This document shows, piece after piece, positions 25,136 to 33,031 of a stretch of DNA of 34,480 nucleotides. Location: positions 1 to 34,480 of the forward strand of contig JAJEEP010000009.1 of assembly GCA_022820945.1 (NCBI GenBank). Direction: 5' to 3'. The position numbers and the translations under genes are program-made. Below the pieces are notes generated by a model that made no database searches, was not told the origin of the DNA, and saw only the letters and a list, made by a program, of their open reading frames with translations. This DNA comes from Alphaproteobacteria bacterium. Lineage in GTDB: Bacteria; Pseudomonadota; Alphaproteobacteria; UBA828. The first letter of the stretch is position 1; every line of letters begins with the position of its first letter.

Positions 25136-25543
25136 ATGTCCGAGATACTCTCCGGTGGTTGCCTCTGCGGCGACGTGCGCTACGAGGTCCGCGGGTCGCC
25201 CACGTACGTCTTCCATTGCCATTGCTCGATGTGCCGCCGGGCGGGTGGCACCGCGTTCCAGACCTGGGCGGGCTTCGAAGACGACGCCCTCACGATTACG
25301 CAAGGAACGGCGGAAGACTACAAATCCTCGTCGTTTGCGACCCGGAGTTTCTGCGGGCGTTGTGGAGGACAGTTACTTTACAACTACACCTCGGGACAGA
25401 GCCCGTCGGTGTGGGTCACGGTGGGAACGCTCGACCACCCGGAAATGATAACGCCCCAACGCCACATATTTTCGGCCGACAGCGTCCCGTGGGTGCACAT
25501 GGTGGATGGGCTGCCAAGGACTGAAGGAGACCCGGAACTCTAG
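25136..25543 (+). CDS. GFA/CENP-V-family zinc protein
   Basis: This 135-residue protein has the complete glutathione-dependent formaldehyde-activating (GFA) zinc pattern: C9-x-C11, C28-x-C30-x2-C33 and C73-x2-C76 (GGCLCGDVRY, FHCHCSMCRR, FCGRCGG). The family includes enzymes that attach formaldehyde to glutathione and many of unknown action. I chose the ATG at 25136 because AGGGAGG lies 5 bp upstream; a TTG at 25121 is in frame but lies before this site. It is a monocistronic-looking gene, followed 50 bp later by the PhyH gene. The specific substrate is uncertain. Confidence 0.9.
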   Translation: MSEILSGGCLCGDVRYEVRGSPTYVFHCHCSMCRRAGGTAFQTWAGFEDDALTITQGTAEDYKSSSFATRSFCGRCGGQLLYNYTSGQSPSVWVTVGTLDHPEMITPQRHIFSADSVPWVHMVDGLPRTEGDPEL

Positions 25544-25593
25544 CCCGCCGGTCTCTTGCTCTCTCGCGGGCGGCGCGGACGAAAGCGGCGGCG

Positions 25594-26637
25594 ATGGTAG
25601 ACGCGGTGCAGGACTTCCTCGATTCCACCGATCTCATGGACGACAGGCCGGCCTTGGCCGGGAGGCTCGAACGCGACGGCTATCTCTTCCTGCGCGGATT
25701 GTTGCCGCGCGAGGCCGTGCTGGCGGTTCGCCGGCGCCTGCTGGAGAAGGCGGCGGCCGGCGGCTGGCTCGATTCGGCGCACCCGATCGAGGAGGGCATC
25801 GCAAACCGGGATGCCGCCTGCAAGGACCCCGAGGATCGCTACATGGCGGTGTTCCGCGGCATATGGGCCGACGAGGCGCTGCACCGGCTCAGGACCCATC
25901 CGGCTGTACTGGCGCTCTTCGAAGGTATCTTCGGCGAGCCCGCGCTCGTGCATCCGATGTTCGTTCAGCGCAACATCTTCCCGCAAAGCGAGAGCTTCGA
26001 CTTCACCACGGGCGAGCATCAGGACAAGGTCCATATCGGCGGCGCAACCAATCACGCGATGTGGGTTCCGTTGGGCGATTGCCCGAGAGAGAAGGGGCCG
26101 TTGGCGGTTGCGGCCGGTTCGCACGTGGCAGGCGTGCTGGACACGAAGGTCGGCAGTGGCGCCGGTGGCATGGACATCTGTGTGCCGATCCCCGGTCAAT
26201 GGGTGAGCGGCTCCTTCGAGGCAGGAGATGTGCTGATTTTCTCGGATACCACCGTGCACCGCGCGCTGCCCAATCATACGGCCGAGTTGCGGCAGTCCTT
26301 CGATGCCCGTTATCAGCCCGCAAGCCAGCCTGTGGCCGAGACCAACATGGTCCCGTATTCCGGTTGCGGGACCTGGGAGGAGGTCTATGCGGGCTGGTCC
26401 TCCGATGACCAGAAATACTACTGGAAGGCGCTCTCCCCCCATGTCGTGCCGCTCGACCGCAGCTATTACGAGCGTCGCGACCGGATGGCGTTCGAGATGG
26501 CAGAGAGCGGCGACGTCACGGCACGTGACACGCTGCTGCGTATCGTCCAGCGTGACCCAAACGAGGAGAAGCGTCAGCGCGCGGAAGCCCTGCTGCGCCG
26601 ACTGGAGGGCAAAGAAATCCCCGCCATCTCAGCGTGA
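25594..26637 (+). CDS. Phytanoyl-CoA dioxygenase (PhyH)-family oxygenase
   Basis: This 347-residue 2-oxoglutarate/Fe(II) oxygenase carries the metal triad H142-x-D144 (EHQDKVHIG) and H222 (TVHRALPNH), with Arg233 in ELRQSFDARYQ for the 2-oxoglutarate carboxylate. The N-terminal DGYLFLRGLLP is typical of the family. PhyH members hydroxylate lipids, ectoine, antibiotics and small acids; the substrate here is unknown. No strong ribosome binding site is visible before the ATG. The convergent hyuB gene ends 42 bp beyond its stop, separated by a hairpin. Confidence 0.9.
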   Translation: MVDAVQDFLDSTDLMDDRPALAGRLERDGYLFLRGLLPREAVLAVRRRLLEKAAAGGWLDSAHPIEEGIANRDAACKDPEDRYMAVFRGIWADEALHRLRTHPAVLALFEGIFGEPALVHPMFVQRNIFPQSESFDFTTGEHQDKVHIGGATNHAMWVPLGDCPREKGPLAVAAGSHVAGVLDTKVGSGAGGMDICVPIPGQWVSGSFEAGDVLIFSDTTVHRALPNHTAELRQSFDARYQPASQPVAETNMVPYSGCGTWEEVYAGWSSDDQKYYWKALSPHVVPLDRSYYERRDRMAFEMAESGDVTARDTLLRIVQRDPNEEKRQRAEALLRRLEGKEIPAISA

Positions 26638-26648
26638 TGTCGGGGATT
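26616..26648. terminator. Hairpin between convergent PhyH and HyuB genes
   Basis: An 8-bp stem AATCCCCG/CGGGGATT (26616-26623 and 26641-26648) spans the PhyH stop codon, with an inner CATC/GATG stem. A short T-containing tail (CTTAACTC) follows on the plus strand. It is a reasonable terminator for the PhyH gene and might also act on the opposite strand. Confidence 0.4.
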
Positions 26649-26679
26649 CTTAACTCAACGATTTTACTGCGATAGCGGC

Positions 26680-28677
26680 CTATTCGGCGGCCTGGTCGAG
26701 CTCGGCGATGGCGTCGTTCCAGTGGGCGGCGGAGCGCTTCTTCATCATCGTGCGGAACTCGGCGGTGGTTTTGGGGAAGTACTCGCCCGTGCCCCAGTCC
26801 ACGATGACGCCATAGCGGCGCACCATGTCGAACTCGTCGAGCTCGCCGTTGCGGTAGCGCTCGGCGACGGCGGCGCCGTCCTCCTCGAGCCAGCTGCGCC
26901 TCGCCTTGGCGATGGCCGCACGCTCGGCGCGCGTGGCTTCGACGTCGACCTCGTAGCTCGCGAGGTCCAGATCGATGACCTTGAGCACGACGCCGTAGTC
27001 CTTGCGCGCGCGCTCGATGGAGACGTAGTCGTCCTCCACGTCGCGCATCACCAGCGCCGGGTCGCGCTCGAGCGGATCGCCCAGGCCGCCGCCGCCGGCG
27101 GTCGGCCGCGAGAAGATGTCGCCGGACTCGATGGGCACGTCGGAGAAGATCGAGCCGAGCCACTCGCGCTCGTTCTTGCCCTTGCGCTGGATGTAGAGCC
27201 CGTGGGGCATGGAGGGCAGGCCGCCCTTGATGCCCCAGACGATCGCCCGCTCGCGATCGCAAATGTACGAGATGACGGTGCTCTCGGCGTCCTGCAGGGT
27301 GCTGGTCTTGACCACGCCGGCGCCGCCCCGCCACCTGCCGGGGCCGGGGGAATCGGTGTTGATCTGGTACTCGTTGGCGATGATCGGGCAGAGCCGCTCC
27401 TGGCCTTCCACCGGCTGGGTCATCAGGCCGGTGCCGAAGCAGGCGGTGGTGACGTTGCAGCCGTCCTTGCCGTTGCGTCCGCCCCAGCCGCCGGGCAGCC
27501 AGTCGTAGAACATGAAGATGTTGCGGTCCTCGGTGCGCAGGTCGCGGCCGCCGGTGAGCAGGTATTCCAGGTTGAAGGCGCAGGCGATGGCGCGCTCGGG
27601 CATGATGTCGGACCAGATCTCGTAGATCGAGTTCATGATCTTCTCGAACGGCATCAGGAACCCCGTCACCGCCACCGGCCACTTGGCGTCGACGATGGAA
27701 TTCTCGGGCGCGATCACGTTGATCGGCCGGTAGAAGCCCGAGTTGAGCGGGAGGTCGGGGAAGTAGGTCTTCATGCCTGCAACCACAGCCGAGAAGGTGC
27801 CGCCGAAGGCGGAGTTGTAGAGCGTGCTGATGGTGTCGTGGCTGCCGGTGAAGTCGTAGGTGACCTCGTCGCCCTCGATGGTGAGCTTCACCTTGATCGG
27901 GATCATGCCCTCGCCCAGCGCCGGGTCGCGGTCGATGTAGTCGACGTTCTCCCAGGTGCCGTCGGGAAGCTCGGAGATGCGCTGGCGGGTGGCGAGCTCG
28001 ACGTAGTCCTGCACCTCCTTGCAGCCGGTGACGACGGTGTCCTTGCCGTACTTCTCGACCAGCCGGAGGATCTCGCGCTCGGCGACGCGGGTGGCCTCGG
28101 CCTGCGCGTTCATGTCGCCGATGATCGATTCGGGATCGCGGGTGTTGGCGGCGATCATCTCGGCGAAGTCGTGGCGCCACTTGCCGGCGTCGATCAGCCG
28201 GGTCGGCGTGATGCGGATGCCCTCGCGGAACATCTCCTTGGCGAGCACGTCGAAGGAGCCGGGCGTGGAGCCGCCGACATCGGACCAGTGGCCGTTGGAC
28301 TGGGCGAAGGCGATGATCTCGTCGCCCACGAACACCGGGCGGATGATGCGCACGTCGTTGAAGTGGGTGCCGCCGGCGTACGGGTCGTTGGTCATGAACA
28401 CGTCGCCCGGCCGCATGTCGTCCTTGAAGGTGTCGATCACCGCCTTGCAGGTGTAGTGCAGCGTGCCGACGTGGACCGCGATGTCCATGTTGCCCTGGGC
28501 GATGGAATCGCCGTTGGCGTCGTTGAGGGCGGAGGAGAAGTCGCGGTTGTAGATGACGAAGGAGTAGCAGGTCCGGAGGATCTGCTCCGCCATCTGGTCG
28601 ACGGTCGTGATGAACGAGTTCTTCAGGACCTCGAAGGTGACGGGATCGAGCGTGATGCCGCTGCCGTTCTTGCTCAT
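26680..28677 (-). CDS. hyuB: Hydantoinase B/oxoprolinase subunit
   Basis: This 665-residue protein is the B subunit of the hydantoinase/oxoprolinase/acetone-carboxylase superfamily. Characteristic stretches are TFEVLKNSF, SFVIYNRDFSSAL, NDPYAGGTHFNDVRI, GHWSDVGG and, near the C-terminus, GGGGLGDPLERDP. The ATG at 28677 is 7 bp after GGAGG, an ideal site. An upstream ATG at 28683 overlaps the hyuA stop (ATGA) but would put the Shine-Dalgarno only one base away. With HyuA it should form an ATP-dependent ring-opening enzyme for 5-oxoproline, a hydantoin or N-methylhydantoin. The exact substrate cannot be decided. Confidence 0.9.
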   Translation of the reverse strand: MSKNGSGITLDPVTFEVLKNSFITTVDQMAEQILRTCYSFVIYNRDFSSALNDANGDSIAQGNMDIAVHVGTLHYTCKAVIDTFKDDMRPGDVFMTNDPYAGGTHFNDVRIIRPVFVGDEIIAFAQSNGHWSDVGGSTPGSFDVLAKEMFREGIRITPTRLIDAGKWRHDFAEMIAANTRDPESIIGDMNAQAEATRVAEREILRLVEKYGKDTVVTGCKEVQDYVELATRQRISELPDGTWENVDYIDRDPALGEGMIPIKVKLTIEGDEVTYDFTGSHDTISTLYNSAFGGTFSAVVAGMKTYFPDLPLNSGFYRPINVIAPENSIVDAKWPVAVTGFLMPFEKIMNSIYEIWSDIMPERAIACAFNLEYLLTGGRDLRTEDRNIFMFYDWLPGGWGGRNGKDGCNVTTACFGTGLMTQPVEGQERLCPIIANEYQINTDSPGPGRWRGGAGVVKTSTLQDAESTVISYICDRERAIVWGIKGGLPSMPHGLYIQRKGKNEREWLGSIFSDVPIESGDIFSRPTAGGGGLGDPLERDPALVMRDVEDDYVSIERARKDYGVVLKVIDLDLASYEVDVEATRAERAAIAKARRSWLEEDGAAVAERYRNGELDEFDMVRRYGVIVDWGTGEYFPKTTAEFRTMMKKRSAAHWNDAIAELDQAAE

Positions 28678-28679
28678 CT

Positions 28680-30716
28680 TCATGCCTCCGCTACGTGGAT
28701 CCGAATGTTGAGCCATTCGTCCACTTCTGCGCGTACGCCGGGCGGGATGACGGTCGTCGAATCGAGCTGCTCGACGATGGCCGGCCCCTCGATGGTCACA
28801 CCCGCCGGAAGCCCCTCGTGGGAGTATATCGGGGTCTCGAGGGCGCTCTCAACCTCGTCGAAATCGACCATGCGCGAGGATGCCGCCACCGCCCTGGCGC
28901 CGTTCGCCGCATGACTCATCAGCTCGGCCTTGGGCACCGTGCCGATGGCCGTGACGCTGAGGCGGAACAGCTCCACCGGGGTGTCGTCTCGGCGGAAGGC
29001 GTATTCGCGGTCGTGGTCGGCGTGGAAGGCGGCGACGGCCTCCGGCACCGACGTGAAGGGCGAGGCCACCGGCACCTGGAGCGAGCGCCACTGGCCCTGG
29101 TACATCATGTCGATGCTGCGCTGGAGGACCATGTCGGCCTCTGCCACGCCTTCCTTCACCAGCCGGTGGTGCGCCTCCGCCTCCATCTCGCCGAAGCGGG
29201 CCTCGATATCGGCCGGGTCGGCCTCGGCCGCGAGCGCGAGGTAGGTCTGCGCGAGGTCGTGGCGCACGTCCACGAGCAGGCAGCCCAGCGCCGAGGTGAC
29301 GCCCGGATTGGGCGGCACGATCACGGTCGGGATGGAAAGCTCCTTGGCGAGCGCGACGCCATGCAGCGCGCCCGCGCCGCCGAAGGCGACCAGCGCGAAG
29401 TCGCGCGGGTCGTAGCCCCGGCTGATGGAGATGAGCCGCACCGCGTCCGCCATGTTGGCGTTGGCGACGCTGACGATGGCCTTGGCTGCGGTGACGGGGT
29501 CCATGCCCAGCGGCTCGGCGACTGCGGAGCGCACGGCCTCTTCCGACGCCGCCTTGTCGAGCTCGATCTGCCCGCCCGCGAGCGAGGTGCCGAGCCGGCC
29601 GAGCGCCAGGTTCGCATCGGTGTTGGTGGGCGTGGCGTTGCCGCGCCCGTAACAGGCCGGGCCGGGATCGGCGCCCGCCGACTGCGGCCCGTTGTGCAGC
29701 GAGCCCGCGTCGTCGATCCAGGCGAGCGAGCCGCCGCCCGCGCCGATGGTCAGCACCTCGATGCTGGGGAAGCGGATGGGGTAGCCGAACTCGATGTGCC
29801 AGTCCTTGGTAACGCGGGATTCGCCGCCGAAGACGAGCGAGACGTCGCAACTGGTGCCGCCCATGTCGAGGCCGATGGAGTTTTCGTAGCCGCAGAGCAT
29901 GGCGATGTGGCGGCTCGCGATGGCGCCGGCGGCGATGCCGGAGCCGGCGAGGCGGCCGGCGAACTGGCCGGCGGTCGCGGGCGTCATCACGCCGCCGCCG
30001 GAGTGCAGCATGAGCAGGTCACTGGCGTAGCCGCCCTGCTGTAGCGCGTCGTTCATGCGCTTCACGTAGCCGCCGACGACGGGGCTCAGAATCGCGTTCA
30101 CGACGGTGGTGGAGAAGCGCTCGTGCTCGAAGATCTCGGGCAGGGTCTCGGAAGACGTGGTGATCTCCACGCCCGGCAGCTCCTCCTGCAGGATCTCCTT
30201 CATGCGCGCTTCGTGCTGCGGGTTGATGAAGGAGTTCATGAAGCAGACGGCGACGGCCTCGACGCCCCGCTTGCGCAGGATTCTGGCCTTCTCGCGCGCG
30301 TCCGATTCGTCCAGCGGGGTCGCGACCTTGCCGCCGTGGTCGATGCGCTCGCGCACGGTGAGCCGGTCGCGGCGGCGGATGTAGGGCTGGGCCACGTCGT
30401 TGTAGGTGTCCCAGAGGTCCTCCTTGTTGGAGCGCCTGATCTCGATGACGTCGCGGTAGCCCTCGGTGCAGATCATCGCGGCGGGCGGCAGCCGGCGCGT
30501 GATCAGCGCGTTGGTGGCGACGGTGGTGCCGTGGGAGAAGAGGGTGACGTCCCTGAGCGAGACCTCCGCCTCGTCCAGCCCGCGCATGGCGCCGATCAGA
30601 GGGTCTTCGGGCGTCGATGCCGTCTTGGCGACCCTGAGCGCGCCCGAGTCCTCGTCCAGAATGCAGATATCGGTGAACGTGCCGCCGATATCGACCGCTA
30701 CCCTGAGCTTCGTCAC
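28680..30716 (-). CDS. hyuA: Hydantoinase A/oxoprolinase subunit
   Basis: This 678-residue A subunit shows the actin-like ATPase pattern of the superfamily: VDIGGTFTD (8-16), SHGTTVATNAL (61-71), GLDMGGTSCDVSLV and GAGGGSLAWID, and AFGGAGALHG toward the end. It starts with GTG, with GGGAGGA a few bases upstream. Its stop overlaps the beginning of hyuB, so the subunits are translated in order A then B. The pair hydrolyses cyclic amides at the cost of ATP. A pentapeptide-repeat gene ends 82 bp upstream on the same strand and may be co-transcribed. Confidence 0.91.
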   Translation of the reverse strand: MTKLRVAVDIGGTFTDICILDEDSGALRVAKTASTPEDPLIGAMRGLDEAEVSLRDVTLFSHGTTVATNALITRRLPPAAMICTEGYRDVIEIRRSNKEDLWDTYNDVAQPYIRRRDRLTVRERIDHGGKVATPLDESDAREKARILRKRGVEAVAVCFMNSFINPQHEARMKEILQEELPGVEITTSSETLPEIFEHERFSTTVVNAILSPVVGGYVKRMNDALQQGGYASDLLMLHSGGGVMTPATAGQFAGRLAGSGIAAGAIASRHIAMLCGYENSIGLDMGGTSCDVSLVFGGESRVTKDWHIEFGYPIRFPSIEVLTIGAGGGSLAWIDDAGSLHNGPQSAGADPGPACYGRGNATPTNTDANLALGRLGTSLAGGQIELDKAASEEAVRSAVAEPLGMDPVTAAKAIVSVANANMADAVRLISISRGYDPRDFALVAFGGAGALHGVALAKELSIPTVIVPPNPGVTSALGCLLVDVRHDLAQTYLALAAEADPADIEARFGEMEAEAHHRLVKEGVAEADMVLQRSIDMMYQGQWRSLQVPVASPFTSVPEAVAAFHADHDREYAFRRDDTPVELFRLSVTAIGTVPKAELMSHAANGARAVAASSRMVDFDEVESALETPIYSHEGLPAGVTIEGPAIVEQLDSTTVIPPGVRAEVDEWLNIRIHVAEA

Positions 30717-30798
30717 GAAGTCCTCCCTTCCGCGCTCCGTCTGTTGTCGCCGCGGCGCAGGCAGTGCCGCGGCCTCGCTCTCTCCCTTGGCCCCGGCC

Positions 30799-31518
30799 TT
30801 ACCCCGCCGCCTGCGCCTTGCCGCTGCGGAGATCGAGCTCTGGCGGCAGGACGGTCCGCTCGTCGAGGGTTGCCGCCTCGAGCTGCGCCGGCGTGAGGTT
30901 GCGCACCTCGCCCAGGTCGGCGCCGGAGAGATCGGCGTCCGCCAGCGCCACGCCGCCGAAGTAGGCGCTCCTCAGCGAGGCGTTGCGAAAGCTGGTGCCG
31001 GGGAACTCGGCGCCCACCAGCATGGCGCCTTCCAAATTGGCTTGGTCAAGGCTGGCGCGGCCGACCCAGGCGCCGTGCAGGTCGGCGCGGGTCAGCGTCG
31101 CGTGCTCCAGATGCGCTCGGCCGAGCCAGGCGCGCTGCAGGCTGGCCTCGACCAGCGAGGCGTGCTCCATGCGGGCATCGCCGAGGGCAGCGTCGGAAAG
31201 ATCGGTCTTGTCCAGCACCGCACGCTGCAGGGTCGAGCCAGCGAGGTCGGCGCGGTTCAGGTTGGCGCCGGTGAAATCGGCCCCGGAGAGGTCGGCGCCC
31301 GCGAAGTCGGCTCGGAAGAGGTTGGCGCCCGCGAACAGCGCGCGGCGCAGGTCCGCGCCGGGGAAGCGCACGTCCGAAAGCTCCATGCCGGAGAAGTCGG
31401 CGCGCCCGCCCGCCGCACCGTCGCTCTCGAGCCAGCGCGCGTGGTCGGCTCGCGCCTGCGCGATGGTGTCGAGGTCGGGCCTCTCGCCCGCCGCCGTGCC
31501 CCCAGCGGGGTTCGCCAT
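30799..31518 (-). CDS. Pentapeptide-repeat protein
   Basis: This 239-residue protein is built largely of A(D/N)Lxx-type pentapeptides from about residue 40 to 210 (GADLRRALFAGANLFRADFA, ADLSGADFTGANLNRADLAG). Such sequences fold into a right-handed quadrilateral beta-helix. Some members mimic DNA and protect gyrase; most are uncharacterised. The N-terminus (DLDTIAQARADHARWLESDG) is a helix seen in many alphaproteobacterial members. The ATG at 31518 follows GGGAG by 9 bp; an upstream extension of the frame is arginine-rich and unlikely. It precedes hyuA, but a functional link is not evident. Confidence 0.85.
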   Translation of the reverse strand: MANPAGGTAAGERPDLDTIAQARADHARWLESDGAAGGRADFSGMELSDVRFPGADLRRALFAGANLFRADFAGADLSGADFTGANLNRADLAGSTLQRAVLDKTDLSDAALGDARMEHASLVEASLQRAWLGRAHLEHATLTRADLHGAWVGRASLDQANLEGAMLVGAEFPGTSFRNASLRSAYFGGVALADADLSGADLGEVRNLTPAQLEAATLDERTVLPPELDLRSGKAQAAG

Positions 31519-31589
31519 GGCGCACACTCCCTTGCCCCGCGCAGCCGCGCCCCGGCGCCGCACAGGGTCCCTTCGCCGATGGTGGCTAT

Positions 31590-31618
31590 CCAATAGCGAT
31601 AGAAGGCGTTTCGATCAA
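31590..31618 (-). promoter_or_regulatory. Candidate promoter of the pentapeptide-repeat gene
   Basis: On the minus strand TTGATC (31613-31618), a 17-bp spacer and TATTGG (31590-31595) lie about 70 bp before the ATG at 31518. The region is more AT-rich than the coding DNA around it. Confidence 0.4.
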
Positions 31619-31707
31619 TGGTGGATGGATGGATCACAGTAGCAACAGGTGCCCAGACAAATGCCCTCTCCGGTAGACTGACCCTTCCATAACGATTTTC
31701 GCAGCCA

Positions 31708-31724
31708 AGGGAGTGCTTCTCCCT
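31708..31724. terminator. Hairpin at the end of the DUF2059-like gene
   Basis: A 6-bp stem, AGGGAG/CTCCCT with a 5-nt loop, overlaps the stop codon of the minus-strand gene ending at 31723. No T-run follows in the transcript direction, so termination activity is uncertain. Confidence 0.25.
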
Positions 31725-32208
31725 ATTCGGGAAAAATCGCATCGATTCTGGCATCCAAACGTTCGTAAAACTCCCTAAGTATTGGCGCGGCACCTGCATT
31801 AAACGACCTCATAAACATGCCCGTTTTCATCATCGCGCTCGCTCCTACGTCAGAGCTATAGAATTCGTTAAGAGCCTGTATTTCCTTCAATGAGTAGATC
31901 TCGATGACCGCCTTGGTCATCGCAGTCTCGAACTTCGGCCTTATCCTATCGAATTCTTCTTGTAGGATCCGGCTCAGCGTTTCGATTTGGTCATTGGATA
32001 ATGTAGTGCCCTCTGCTTGCAGGTGAGAAACCAGACTGGATCGCATCGTCTCCACTGAGGTCACGCTATCCAGTACTCCCTGCGTAATGGGGTGTTGGAT
32101 GTAGCTCTCGGCGGCAGCCCTGAGCTCTGGGTCGTCTTTGGCGAGGGCTCCACCTACTGCGAGCAGTAGGGATGCCGTCACAGCCAGCGCGGCGATCTTC
32201 CGAATCAT
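31723..32208 (-). CDS. Secreted DUF2059-like protein
   Basis: This 161-residue protein starts with a classic signal peptide (MIRKIAALAVTASLLLAVGG, cleavage near ALA-KD). The mature part is helical and contains the DUF2059-like segment YSLKEIQALNEFYSSDVGASAMMK, in which a helix, a 'FYxSxxG' turn and a Met-rich helix follow one another. DUF2059 proteins are small periplasmic proteins of unknown function. The ATG has GGAAG about 8 bp upstream. The gene is visibly less GC-rich than the surrounding ones and codon choice is less biased, consistent with horizontal gain. It is flanked by non-coding DNA on both sides. Confidence 0.75.
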   Translation of the reverse strand: MIRKIAALAVTASLLLAVGGALAKDDPELRAAAESYIQHPITQGVLDSVTSVETMRSSLVSHLQAEGTTLSNDQIETLSRILQEEFDRIRPKFETAMTKAVIEIYSLKEIQALNEFYSSDVGASAMMKTGMFMRSFNAGAAPILREFYERLDARIDAIFPE

Positions 32209-32417
32209 GTGAACGCTTCCTTTATGATTAGCCGGACAAGCCCGTTATTCAGATTCTCACGGGGCAAGTCTCATACTAGGTTTGAGTCTGCACGAAGGAC
32301 AATCACACCATTCGCCAATCTCGATTGGTGGGGCATCTCGCACCCATGCTCTAACAGCACCGTGAGCCGAGTACAGCAATTTACCCGCCAATAGGCGCCG
32401 TGCGACGAGCATGCGGC

Positions 32418-32510
32418 TTAGGCTTCGTCGTCGGGTTGGGCGACTTTCCAGGAGGCAATCCAGTCGCCGGAGACGCGGAGGGCGACGCCGGCATCGTCCC
32501 CGAGGTGCTT
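32418..32510 (-). pseudogene. Decayed 3' end of a dehydrogenase paralogue
   Basis: Reading the minus strand, the last 30 codons plus TAA encode KHLGDDAGVALRVSGDW followed by IASWKVAQPDDEA. This matches the C-terminus of the dehydrogenase gene at 33032 (KLLEDDAGVDLRVPGDW...) at 21 of 30 residues. The DNA matches at 74 of 90 positions without gaps. Similarity ends abruptly upstream and no start codon or catalytic domain remains. It is therefore a remnant of a second gene copy or of a duplicated gene end. Both copies point the same way, about 0.5 kb apart. Confidence 0.8.
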
Positions 32511-32847
32511 GCCGGATGTCCCCGCATCGTGTGCTGACGGAGCTGTCACCATGACCAGTAGCGGTCGCGGAGTCGCTCGGTCACTGCTTTCTGGGACTCG
32601 TCAATCTCACGGATATCGGTTTGCTCGCGGGCCGATTGTTCGACTGCGCTCGAATCGGACTGCGCGACAGGAGGGTCGGACGTTTCAGCAACGACAAGCC
32701 TGAGAGGCGCACGAACGTTCAGTGGTTGGGTTTTACCCATGGCGTGCAACACAATGCCGAGGTTCCGATTCCGAGCGTGCGCGGTGGTGCGCTCGGCCGA
32801 CAACCTACAATATCTGGTGTCCATTCGGTGCGTCAACCGCAATCAAT

Positions 32848-32878
32848 AGAGTGTTTCCGTCTTTTGCGGAAACACTCT
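32848..32878. repeat. Perfect 12-bp inverted repeat
   Basis: AGAGTGTTTCCG (32848-32859) pairs perfectly with CGGAAACACTCT (32867-32878) around the 7-nt loop TCTTTTG. It is unusually AT-rich for this genome. It could be a terminator, an element end or a protein-binding dyad. Confidence 0.75.
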
Positions 32879-32899
32879 GATTCTTTATCGCTCACGGCA

Positions 32900-32916
32900 G
32901 CCGGCCTTAGGCCGGC
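32900..32916. repeat. 7-bp palindrome GCCGGCC-TTA-GGCCGGC
   Basis: A perfect stem with a 3-nt loop, directly followed by a second imperfect one (GGCGCCTC/GAGGGCGCC, 32915-32933, one bulge). It is part of a hairpin cluster. Confidence 0.65.
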
Positions 32917-32949
32917 GCCTCCGCGAGGGCGCCGCTGACGCGGCCTGCC

Positions 32950-32974
32950 GCGCGTCCGTCAAAGACGGACGCGC
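32950..32974. repeat. Perfect 11-bp palindrome
   Basis: GCGCGTCCGTC (32950-32960), loop AAA, GACGGACGCGC (32964-32974). The long perfect stem with a 3-nt loop is like the hairpins of REP-type or other mobile palindromic units. Confidence 0.75.
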
Positions 32975-33031
32975 TCTGGCGTCCAGGGAGAGGTCTCGGG
33001 AGCTGTCGGCCTGACTATGCCGGGTTTTGTC

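Larger units (their letters stand above)
32209..33031. other. Non-coding, repeat-rich stretch
   Basis: No convincing intact gene lies here. It holds, in order, the upstream region of the DUF2059-like gene, a decayed copy of a dehydrogenase gene end (32418-32510), about 330 bp of unassigned lower-GC sequence, and a cluster of hairpins (32848-32974). A minus-strand frame from 32842 to 32546 (98 codons) is open but has no ribosome binding site. Confidence 0.6.

Noticed and set aside
26722..28914. A 730-codon open frame antisense to hyuB
   Set aside because: GC-rich third codon positions remove stops from the opposite strand. The His/Asp/Val/Gly-rich product has no domain pattern, while the minus-strand frame is clearly HyuB.
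32546..32842. A 98-codon minus-strand frame in the non-coding stretch
   Set aside because: No ribosome binding site at either possible ATG and no family resemblance; kept only as a weak possibility.
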